Below, piece by piece: positions 7,795-14,180 of a stretch of DNA of 14,646 nt. The stretch comes from Candidatus Latescibacterota bacterium. Its GTDB lineage: Bacteria; Latescibacterota; UBA2968; UBA8231. Location of the stretch: positions 1 to 14,646 of the forward strand of contig JAJDTN010000024.1 of NCBI GenBank assembly GCA_022827165.1, read 5' to 3'. The position numbers and the translations under genes were made by a program. The first letter of the stretch is position 1; each line of letters starts with the position of its first letter. The notes under the pieces were generated by a model. That model was given only the letters and a program-made list of their open reading frames with translations. It ran no database searches and was not told the origin of the DNA.

Positions 7795-7998
7795 GGGCGG
7801 TGCCGGCGGCTCCGGCCGCGCCTTTGGCGGCGCGTACGCCGGGCTTGTTTGGTTGGGGCTATCGACTGGGGGTGGTTCGTGGGGCTGGCGAGCCCCTCGC
7901 TTCGCTCGGGTCTCTGGGCCTCTTGGATGCGTACAGTTGGTGACCCCGGCCCGGCGTAGTGCGCCGCCCAGGCGCGGCCTGCGCCGCCGGCACCGCCC
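7795..7998. repeat. Quasi-palindromic ~200-bp repeat element, copy B
   Basis: Second copy of the element at 4619-4816, in the same orientation on the + strand, starting 25 bp after the sulfatase stop. It opens GGGCGGTGCCGGCGGC and closes with the exact reverse complement. Relative to copy A, two adjacent positions in the outer stem have changed on both arms so that pairing is kept. The arms continue to TACGCCGGGC. The core at 7881-7920 is 39/40 identical to copy A, and the sequence between arms and core is more diverged, with small indels. No U-tract follows, so it is not a textbook intrinsic terminator. No coding potential is evident. Confidence 0.85.
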
Positions 7999-8149
7999 TC
8001 CTTGGTTGCAGAACCGGCACACATTCTCTTGTTAACCGGTGGCGCCTGACAGGGGTCTGAGCCGATGGGACTTCCGGCGCCACTCGACCTGTGGAAACGC
8101 CAGCTTGGTGACCTGTTGTTGACGGGGTAATCATCACGAAGGCATGGAA
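7999..8149 (+). other. Leader region of the GHL6-like/PhyH operon
   Basis: This region contains two direct AACCGG hexamers at 8012-8017 and 8034-8039 (22 bp apart, about two helical turns), and an 8-bp inverted repeat GTGGCGCC (8039-8046) / GGCGCCAC (8076-8083) with a 29-nt loop. A GAAGG at 8138-8142 sits 7 nt before the ATG at 8150 and only 1 nt before the ATG at 8144, which favours 8150 as the start. No convincing sigma-70-type -10/-35 pair was found. With copy B, this accounts for the 380-bp gap after the sulfatase. A regulatory role for the hexamers or the hairpin is a guess. Confidence 0.35.
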
Positions 8150-10222
8150 ATGGGAGCACCTCGCCGCCTGAGCCGCATCATCGAGCATTGGACCCTGCCT
8201 CGGGCGTCCCAGGTGCTCGATCATGTGCGCCGGGCGCGGATCGAGCTGGTGCAGGTGGGCAACTTCGGGGCCGACTTCTATTCGCTGGCCGGCGACGAGA
8301 GTGTCCCGGCGTCGTGGTCGGGGATGCCGCTGGGCAGCGTGAAGGCCAGTCTCGATCTGGCGGCGGAGGTCATTCCCCGGATCCAGGAGGCCGGGGCCCG
8401 GGTGACGGGGCAGTTGTCGACGACGATGCACTTCGGCAACCACGAGGAGGGCATCGGTCTCTTCGGCGAGAACTGGGCCCGCATGTGGACCGAGGATCTG
8501 CTGGGCCCGCCGCCGTGCGCTTCCGCCGAAGAAGTGACGCAGCGCGATGCCGACGGCTCCCTGCGGTGGCGCACCATCCCGGGGCGCCCCTACCGCACCT
8601 ATCGCGGCTGCATGAGCAACCCCGGCTGGCTGGCCGTCCTCAAGGCGATGGTGCGCAAGGGGATCGCCCTCGGCCTCGACGGCTTCAACGCCACCCATCA
8701 CTACGAGTCTCTCTGCCACTGCCGGCACTGCTGCGACTTTGCGCGCCGCTACCTGGAGACGCGGCTGACCAAGAAAGAGGTGGAGGCGATCTACGGATGC
8801 GCCGACCTCGAGGAGGTGCCCGACGTGTTCACCGCGCGGCCGGATGGCCCGCCGGAGCTGGCCGCCCGGCTGGAGCTCCTCCTCGCCCAGGGCTCGGCCC
8901 TCAAGCGCAAGGAGTCCTTCGACGAGGTCTTCATCGAGTTCGGGCGGTCTCTCAAACCCGACCTGCTGCTGGCGCAGTGGTACCACAAGTACGACTTCCG
9001 GCCCCACGACGAGCGGTCGCTCCTGCCGCGGGAAGTGTGGGCCAAGGGGGAGGACTATCTGTGGTACAGCCAGGGGCCGTCCAAGGCGGTCTGCTCCCTC
9101 TCCCAGGGCTACCTGGCGGACATGGGGCTGCCGTCCCGGTTCCTGTACGCCGCCGGCGGCGGCAGGCCCTTCGTCATCAACAAGTACGACTACAGGCGCT
9201 GGCGCATCTGGGCCGCCGAGGCGATGGCCCATCACGGCACGGCCCTCGCCTTTCACGCCGGACCTCCGCGCCTCGATCAGGAGGAGAGCGGCAACGTCGC
9301 GCCGGAGGACTACTACGGGCCCGTCATCCGCTGCCAGCGCTTCATGTTCCAACACGAGGAGCTGCTGCATCCGGCGGTCCCGTGGTCGCAGATCGCCCTC
9401 GTCTACCCGCGAAGGGCGGAGATGCAGGCGGAGATGGACTGCCTCGACTCCCTCAAGCGGCTCGGGCAGCATCTGGAGGACGGCCACTGGCTCTTCGACA
9501 TCCTCCTCGACGAGCAGCTGCTCGAGCGCGCCGGCGACTACGAGGCCCTCGTGCTGCCGGAGGTCCGGAGGCTGAACGCGGCGGAGGGCGAGCGGCTGGA
9601 GGCGTTCGTCCGCGAAGGAGGCCGCCTGGTCTTCACGGGTAACTGCGGGCTTCTGGATGTGGACGGGTCGCCCCGCGAGCAGCCGCTGCTGCAGGCCCTG
9701 AGAGCACCTCCATCCGCCGGAGCGATCGGCGGCCTCACGGATGGTGCCATGCACATTCCAGACGGACCCTGGGCTCCGGAGACGCTGCCGATCAAGGGGC
9801 TCCCGCAGGAGATGCCGGTCTTCCCCCGGCTCGAGGACGATCCCTTCGGCCAGCGGTTCCTGGCGGAGCTGGAGGATCTCCTCGGCCGGCCCCGGCTGGT
9901 CACGGACGCGCCGTGGTTCGTGCGGGTCCGCGCCTGGCGCCCACGGAGGGTGGACGCCGTGGTCATCCACTGGATCAACTACCGGCAGGACGAGGACGCC
10001 GCCATCGAGGTGCCGCTGCCGGTCGGGCCGATCAAGGCGGAGTGTGAGGTGCCCGACGGCTTTCGGGTGGAACGCGTCGAGTGGCGCTACCCGGAGATGC
10101 GCGAGCCGGAGGTGCTCGCGCACCAGGAGAGCGAATCCCGCGTCGGCTTCACGATTCCCCGCCTCATCGTCCACGGCATGAGCGTCCTGCATCTGGGGCC
10201 GAGCGGCTCGGGGAGCCGGTGA
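8150..10222 (+). CDS. Large glycosidase-like protein: GHL6/GH42-type TIM barrel plus GATase-like domain
   Basis: A 690-residue protein, start at the second ATG because GAAGG is optimally spaced from it. Numbering here uses the longer form from 8144. The first ~390 residues resemble hypothetical glycosyl hydrolase 6 and GH42 beta-galactosidase-like barrels: ELVQVGNFGADFYS at 34-47, then LGLDGFNATHHY followed by a Cys cluster CHCRHC at 191-196, in the place where the family has an acidic strand end followed by CxC/CxxC. A second region (about 400-510) with ALVLPEVRRLNAAEGERL and FVREGGRLVFTG matches the GATase-like trimerisation domain of GH42 enzymes. The C-terminal part is beta-rich (VDAVVIHWINY). 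There is no signal peptide. The next gene begins 1 nt after the stop, so the two are co-transcribed. Sugar hydrolysis is inferred from fold; the catalytic acids are not certain. Confidence 0.8.
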   Translation: MGAPRRLSRIIEHWTLPRASQVLDHVRRARIELVQVGNFGADFYSLAGDESVPASWSGMPLGSVKASLDLAAEVIPRIQEAGARVTGQLSTTMHFGNHEEGIGLFGENWARMWTEDLLGPPPCASAEEVTQRDADGSLRWRTIPGRPYRTYRGCMSNPGWLAVLKAMVRKGIALGLDGFNATHHYESLCHCRHCCDFARRYLETRLTKKEVEAIYGCADLEEVPDVFTARPDGPPELAARLELLLAQGSALKRKESFDEVFIEFGRSLKPDLLLAQWYHKYDFRPHDERSLLPREVWAKGEDYLWYSQGPSKAVCSLSQGYLADMGLPSRFLYAAGGGRPFVINKYDYRRWRIWAAEAMAHHGTALAFHAGPPRLDQEESGNVAPEDYYGPVIRCQRFMFQHEELLHPAVPWSQIALVYPRRAEMQAEMDCLDSLKRLGQHLEDGHWLFDILLDEQLLERAGDYEALVLPEVRRLNAAEGERLEAFVREGGRLVFTGNCGLLDVDGSPREQPLLQALRAPPSAGAIGGLTDGAMHIPDGPWAPETLPIKGLPQEMPVFPRLEDDPFGQRFLAELEDLLGRPRLVTDAPWFVRVRAWRPRRVDAVVIHWINYRQDEDAAIEVPLPVGPIKAECEVPDGFRVERVEWRYPEMREPEVLAHQESESRVGFTIPRLIVHGMSVLHLGPSGSGSR

Positions 10223-10223
10223 G

Positions 10224-11090
10224 GTGAACGTGAGTCAGCCCGAGCGAACCTTCAAGACCGGGCCAAGCCCGGATCAGCTGCGGTCCATGGAACGCGATCT
10301 GCGGTTCCACCCCAGCACCACCCGAGACCCCGCCGCCCTCACCCGCCCCCAGATCGAGTCCTTCAACAGGGACGGCTACATCAAGGGCCTGCGGATCTTC
10401 GACGCCGGCGAGATCGCCGCGCACCGCCGCTACTTCGACCGCCTGCTGGCGGATACCATGGCCGCCGGCGGCACCAGCTACGCCATCTCCTCGGCCCATC
10501 TGAAGTGCGGCCGGGTGTACGACCTGATGCGCCACCCGAGCCTGGTCGCCTGCGCCCGGGACATCCTGGGCGGCGAGATCGTCGGCCTGGCGTCCCAGTT
10601 CTTCTGCAAGATGCCCCACGATCCGGTGAGCATCTCCTGGCACCAGGACGCCAGCTACTGGCCGCTGACGCCATCGAAGACGGTCACCATCTGGCTGGCC
10701 CTCGACGACGCCGATACGGAGAACTCGTGCATGCGCTTCGTCGCGGGATCGCACCGGCACGGGCATCTGCCCTACCGCCAGAGCGGGGAAGAAGAGAACA
10801 ACCTGTTCAACCAGACCGCGCTGGATGTGGAGAAGTACGGCGAGTGCGTGGATGTGGAGCTGAAGGCGGGGGAGATCTCCATGCACTCCGACCTGCTGCT
10901 GCACGGTTCCGAAGGCAATCGCTCGGGCCGCCGGCGCTGCGGTCTGACCCTGCGTTACTGCGCCATGGAGGTGCGGGCCCTGCCCGGCTTCGGCTGGGCC
11001 GAGGAAGGCGTCGTCATCAGCGGCGTGGACTCCGCCGGCCACTGGGGCAATCCGCCCCGCCCCGAGCGCGACCTGATCCTGGCGGACTGA
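10224..11090 (+). CDS. Phytanoyl-CoA dioxygenase (PhyH) family Fe(II)/2-oxoglutarate oxygenase
   Basis: A 288-residue protein with the PhyH core. FNRDGYI at 47-53 starts the domain, the iron motif is WHQDASYW with His140 and Asp142, and the distal His227 is in LLHGSEGNRS with Arg238, eleven residues later, as the likely 2-oxoglutarate-carboxylate ligand. CMRFVAGSHRHG at 169-180 is another family signature. All cofactor-binding residues are present, so an active oxygenase (hydroxylation or oxidative cleavage) is expected. The family is very large in uncultured lineages, and membership gives no substrate. The start is taken as the GTG at 10224, with GGGAG 8 nt upstream inside the previous gene; a second GTG at 10230 is possible. 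One nt separates it from the GHL6-like gene, suggesting action on the same substrate or aglycone. Confidence 0.9.
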   Translation: MNVSQPERTFKTGPSPDQLRSMERDLRFHPSTTRDPAALTRPQIESFNRDGYIKGLRIFDAGEIAAHRRYFDRLLADTMAAGGTSYAISSAHLKCGRVYDLMRHPSLVACARDILGGEIVGLASQFFCKMPHDPVSISWHQDASYWPLTPSKTVTIWLALDDADTENSCMRFVAGSHRHGHLPYRQSGEEENNLFNQTALDVEKYGECVDVELKAGEISMHSDLLLHGSEGNRSGRRRCGLTLRYCAMEVRALPGFGWAEEGVVISGVDSAGHWGNPPRPERDLILAD

Positions 11091-11135
11091 GCTCGACCAA
11101 GGCGGGGGCGCCGCACGCGATCGTTGGTCTCGACC

Positions 11136-11178
11136 GGCCGGTGGCCTCGCCCAGGGTGAATGACGGCCAGGTCCGGCC
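11136..11178. terminator. Possible bidirectional hairpin between convergent genes
   Basis: In the 130-bp gap between two convergent genes, GGCCGG-TGGCC (11136-11146) can pair with GGCCA-GGT-CCGGCC (11165-11178), giving an 11-bp stem with a 3-nt bulge and an 18-nt loop. Its position suits termination from both sides. No T-run follows on either strand, so intrinsic termination is uncertain, and G+C-rich DNA yields such pairings by chance. Confidence 0.3.
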
Positions 11179-11220
11179 CTCTCCGGCGCCGAGCTGCCGC
11201 GCAGGGGCCTGGCTCCGCCG

Positions 11221-12474
11221 TCAGCTCCCGCCGACGCCCTCCAGCACCGGCCCCTCCCGCTCGAGGCGCGCCATCATGGCGCTGAACCCGGCCGAGCCGT
11301 CGTCATCCCAGTACTCCGTCTTCAGCGGCGCCGCGAAGCTCACGGGCATCAGCTCCCGGCTCCAGTCGGGCCGGACCATGAAGTGCGGGTTCTCCGGGTC
11401 GGGGCGGGCGTAGAGGGTGGTGCCGTTGTCGTAGCGGCTGACGAGGATGAACCGCGGCTTCGCCGCCGGCTCGATCTGCTCCAGGCGCCTCACCTCGTCC
11501 ATGTCCAGCTCGACGCCCAGGCCGGGCCGCTCGGGCACGCGGATGAAGCCGTTCACCGGGTTCAGGGGTTCGGTGACGAAGCGCTCGCTCGAGACCTCGG
11601 TCGTGGCGTTGACGAAGTGGAAGCTCGCCGAGGGGAAGGCGGCCATCATGTGGGCGTTCATGGCGCGGGTGATGTCGCTGCCCGTGTTCTGCAGCATGAA
11701 GGGACTGTCGCCGGCGGCGAAGAGGCCGGCCTTGCGCACCGCGTCGCCGATCTTCGAGTGGCCGAGCATGTACGCGTCGGCGGGCCGGCGCAGAACCTCG
11801 TACGTGGCCCCCGTGGGGAAGTGGTGCAGGACGATGGGCAGGCGGGACCGCAGGCGCAGCTCGATGTAGCCGTCGATGTCCTCGCCGGGGAGGGGGTCCT
11901 CGAAGCAGCCGGCGATCTCGTACCCGGCGAGTCGGTCGAGCAGCTCCGGCATGTGGTCCTCGGTGCCGTGCATGGTGAAGTCGTAGTGGAGCTTGAACCC
12001 CTTGGGCGCCACCGCCTGCATCGCCTCGGTCTGGTCGAACACGTTCTCGAAGGGCGAGAGGTGGAACTTCATCCACGTGTGCCCCTGCTTGGCGTAGGCC
12101 GACACGGCCCGGGCCATGCGCTCGGGATGGGTGCTCACCGTCCACGCCGCCACCGGTACCCACGAGCGGTACTTCTGGCCGAAGAGCTTGTACACCGGCA
12201 CGCCGGCGGCCTTTCCCATGAGGTCGTACATCGCCGTCCCCAGGCCGAGGGAGGTTTCGTCGCCGAGCCAGTCGAAGGGATTCGAGCCGATGTACCGATC
12301 CAGCACCTCCTCTCTCTCGACTCCCTCCGACTCGCCGAGGCCGGTCAGGCCGCTGTCGGTGCGGGCGACGTAGATGGTGCGGCGGGTCAGGTCGTGGTAG
12401 TGGAGCAACTCGTAGGCCCTGGCCTCGTCGTAGGGCAGGGTCACCCGGTGAATGTCGATCTCGGTAACTCTCAA
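11221..12474 (-). CDS. Enolase-superfamily (mandelate racemase/muconate lactonizing-like) protein
   Basis: A 417-residue protein with an N-terminal capping domain (about 1-115, including ARTDSGLTGLGESEG) and a barrel. The expected second-strand Lys is Lys136 in WMKFHLSP, the first metal ligand Asp165 in LHYDFT and the second Glu192 in CFEDPLPGED. At the third-ligand position, where Glu or Asp is usual, the strand reads LPIVLHHFPTG (His217/His218). Members typically abstract a proton alpha to a carboxylate, often sugar-acid dehydratases or racemases; the substrate here is unknown. I place the start at TTG 12474: GAGAGGGGAG lies 6 nt upstream and the family N-terminus begins here. The much longer open frame upstream is antisense-type noise over the next gene. 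TTGA overlap (12471-12474) couples it to the glycosidase-like gene. Confidence 0.85.
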   Translation of the reverse strand: MRVTEIDIHRVTLPYDEARAYELLHYHDLTRRTIYVARTDSGLTGLGESEGVEREEVLDRYIGSNPFDWLGDETSLGLGTAMYDLMGKAAGVPVYKLFGQKYRSWVPVAAWTVSTHPERMARAVSAYAKQGHTWMKFHLSPFENVFDQTEAMQAVAPKGFKLHYDFTMHGTEDHMPELLDRLAGYEIAGCFEDPLPGEDIDGYIELRLRSRLPIVLHHFPTGATYEVLRRPADAYMLGHSKIGDAVRKAGLFAAGDSPFMLQNTGSDITRAMNAHMMAAFPSASFHFVNATTEVSSERFVTEPLNPVNGFIRVPERPGLGVELDMDEVRRLEQIEPAAKPRFILVSRYDNGTTLYARPDPENPHFMVRPDWSRELMPVSFAAPLKTEYWDDDGSAGFSAMMARLEREGPVLEGVGGS

Positions 12475-14081
12475 GTCTGACTCCCCTCTCCCTTTGGATA
12501 CCGCACGACCAGCTCGACGTCGGTGAGGGTCAGGGCCGACGCGACCTGCGGATTGCGCTTCTCCACGACAACCCGCACCATGTGCTCCCCCGCCGACACC
12601 TCCCTCTCGCTCAAGTCCCAGCTGAGCCACACGGCTGTGCTCCCTTCGGCCAACTCCCGCCAGCGCGGCAGCGGCTGAAAGGCGCCGCCGGGGGGCGAGG
12701 GACTCTCCAGCCGGCAGTAGTCGATCCGCGGCGCCTCGAGCTCGACTCCGTCCCACCACACCCGCAGCGCGTCCCGGTCCGTCCACTCGGTCACGCGCAG
12801 CCGCAGCTGCAGCGAGGCCGGGGCATGGGCCTCGAAGTCCTCGGCGATCTCGAGGGTGATGGCCGGTCCCTCTCCGGTCAGCGTCCGCACGAGGTCGACG
12901 GGCACCTGGCCGTAGATGCGGTCGATGCGGTAGGCGCCGCGCCAGGCCCCCTCCCGCTGTATGAAGCGATGGGCGGCGGCATGGATCTTGTCGGTGGCGG
13001 CCAGGCTCTCCGGGGATCCGATCGTCGTCAGCAGGGGCCGCTTCATGTCGCGGTTGGCGTGCCAGTTGAAGACGTAGATCCCCGAGGCCCCGGCGCGGTG
13101 ATAGCGGCTGGCGATGGCGCGGGTCCGCAGGCGGTCCTTCTCCTCCGGCTCTTCCGGGCCGACGAAGGGATCGGGAAGGTTGCTGTCGAAACCGGGGTAG
13201 ACGGCGACGTCCGTTCCCTCGCACAACTCCACGAATTCCGCCGCGTCGATGCTGGCGTCGGTGACCGCGTTTCCCGCCGGGATGAGCACGTCGACGAGTC
13301 CCTCCTCCACCCAGGCGGGGACGTCGTAGCCGATGCGGCGGCACATCTCCAGCGATCCGGCAACCCGCGCCGCCAGGAAGACGGGACGGCCCCGCTCGCG
13401 CCCGAGGGCCTCGGTCATGCGGCGGACGGCGCGCTGCAGATCGGTGAGCAGGTAGCGCAGCCGGTACCCGTGTCCGTCGGGGAAGTGGAAGGCGTGACGC
13501 TGCCAGTCCAGCTCGACGCCGTCCCAGTCGTAGCGCCGGCAGACCTCCTCCACGTGGCGGAAGCGGCGCTCGCGGATCTCGGGAACGGCCATGTTCCAGG
13601 AGAGGGCGAACCACTCCGAGGTTTGCTCCCCCAACACCCACTCCGGGTGCTCGTGGCGCAAGGCCTCGACGCGGTGGGCCTTGCGCAGCGCCTCCAGGTC
13701 GGCGATCTGGGCGCCGCCGAAGTGGTTGTCGTTCATGCGCACCGAGGCGTAGACGTGGAGACCGAGCTGGCGGCCGCGGTCGATCAGGGCCTGCTGGGGG
13801 TCCTCGCCGCGGTCGTACATGCGCAGGATGTTCTCGGTGGCGTTGTAAGCACCCGCGCTCGGATAGGGGCGCTCCCGCGGTTGGCCGATGAACTCCACCA
13901 CGTCGCTGGGCCAGCGCGAGCCCTGGCCGCCGACGCTCCAGAACAAGGCGTCCACCTGGGTCTCTTCGAGAGGCGCGTAGACCTTCTCGAGGAAGTCCTC
14001 CATCGACTGCGGCGCCGGCGAGTAGCCATGGGGGGCGCCGTCCCAGTTGTAGATGATCCGGTAGTCGGGGGGGACCGGCAT
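12471..14081 (-). CDS. Putative glycoside hydrolase-like TIM-barrel protein (paralogue 2)
   Basis: A 536-residue protein with the same layout as the one at 2962-4584. The barrel region (1 to about 380) has YRIIYNWDG at the start, DALFWSVGG at 44-52, SVRMNDNH at 113-120, DGVELDW at 187-193 (candidate acids Glu190/Asp192), EEGLVDVLIPAG and GIYVFNWHANRD. A C-terminal beta-sandwich-like part follows (about 400-530, with ITLEIAEDFEAHAPASLQLRL and ALRVWWDGVEL). Identity to paralogue 1 looks low outside these motifs, suggesting an old duplication and different substrates. It has no signal peptide. The start ATG at 14081 lies 4 nt after the stop of an orphan tail at 14086, indicating it once followed another gene in an operon. 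Its stop overlaps the enolase-superfamily start. The glycosidase role is inferred. Confidence 0.8.
   Translation of the reverse strand: MPVPPDYRIIYNWDGAPHGYSPAPQSMEDFLEKVYAPLEETQVDALFWSVGGQGSRWPSDVVEFIGQPRERPYPSAGAYNATENILRMYDRGEDPQQALIDRGRQLGLHVYASVRMNDNHFGGAQIADLEALRKAHRVEALRHEHPEWVLGEQTSEWFALSWNMAVPEIRERRFRHVEEVCRRYDWDGVELDWQRHAFHFPDGHGYRLRYLLTDLQRAVRRMTEALGRERGRPVFLAARVAGSLEMCRRIGYDVPAWVEEGLVDVLIPAGNAVTDASIDAAEFVELCEGTDVAVYPGFDSNLPDPFVGPEEPEEKDRLRTRAIASRYHRAGASGIYVFNWHANRDMKRPLLTTIGSPESLAATDKIHAAAHRFIQREGAWRGAYRIDRIYGQVPVDLVRTLTGEGPAITLEIAEDFEAHAPASLQLRLRVTEWTDRDALRVWWDGVELEAPRIDYCRLESPSPPGGAFQPLPRWRELAEGSTAVWLSWDLSEREVSAGEHMVRVVVEKRNPQVASALTLTDVELVVRYPKGEGSQT
12481..12490 (-). promoter_or_regulatory. 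Ribosome binding site fixing the TTG start of the enolase-superfamily gene
   Basis: The minus strand reads GAGAGGGGAG, then six nt, then TTG at 12474-12472. This strong purine-rich site lies inside the 3' end of the upstream gene. It supports initiation at a rare TTG codon that overlaps the upstream TGA. Confidence 0.6.
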
Positions 14082-14085
14082 CGGG

Positions 14086-14180
14086 TCAGTCTCGCGGGCG
14101 CAGCTGGTGGAGGGCGTCCAGCAGCCGCGGCGACAGCGGCCCGGACCGGGACCTGGAACTGGAGCACTCGGCCCGGGCAG
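14086..14180 (-). pseudogene. Orphan C-terminal tail of a lost upstream gene
   Basis: A frame ending at the TGA 14088-14086 reads SGPLSPRLLDALHQLRPRD, which looks like an ordinary protein C-terminus with the G+C-rich codon use of the locus, and stops 4 nt before the glycosidase-like ATG. Upstream of about 14180 the sequence changes to the lower-G+C partial gene, in a different frame and with no continuation. The simplest reading is a gene truncated by a rearrangement, insertion or assembly join. I do not recognise the family. The evidence is short, so this is tentative. Confidence 0.4.

Noticed and set aside
8119..8124. TTGACG as a -35 box
   Set aside because: A properly spaced -10 would fall on the start codon region, and none is present.
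8105..8133. Promoter TTGGTG-N17-TAATCA before the GHL6-like gene
   Set aside because: Only about three of six -35 and two of six -10 positions match the sigma-70 consensus, so it is not distinguishable from chance.
7859..10192. A 777-codon open frame antisense to the GHL6-like gene
   Set aside because: Composition is typical of antisense G+C-rich frames and no domain is recognisable, whereas the sense frame has clear family motifs.
12475..13641. In-frame extension of the enolase-superfamily protein to 806 residues
   Set aside because: The added part is Arg/Pro-rich shadow of the glycosidase-like gene, and the family N-terminus and Shine-Dalgarno mark TTG 12474 as the start.
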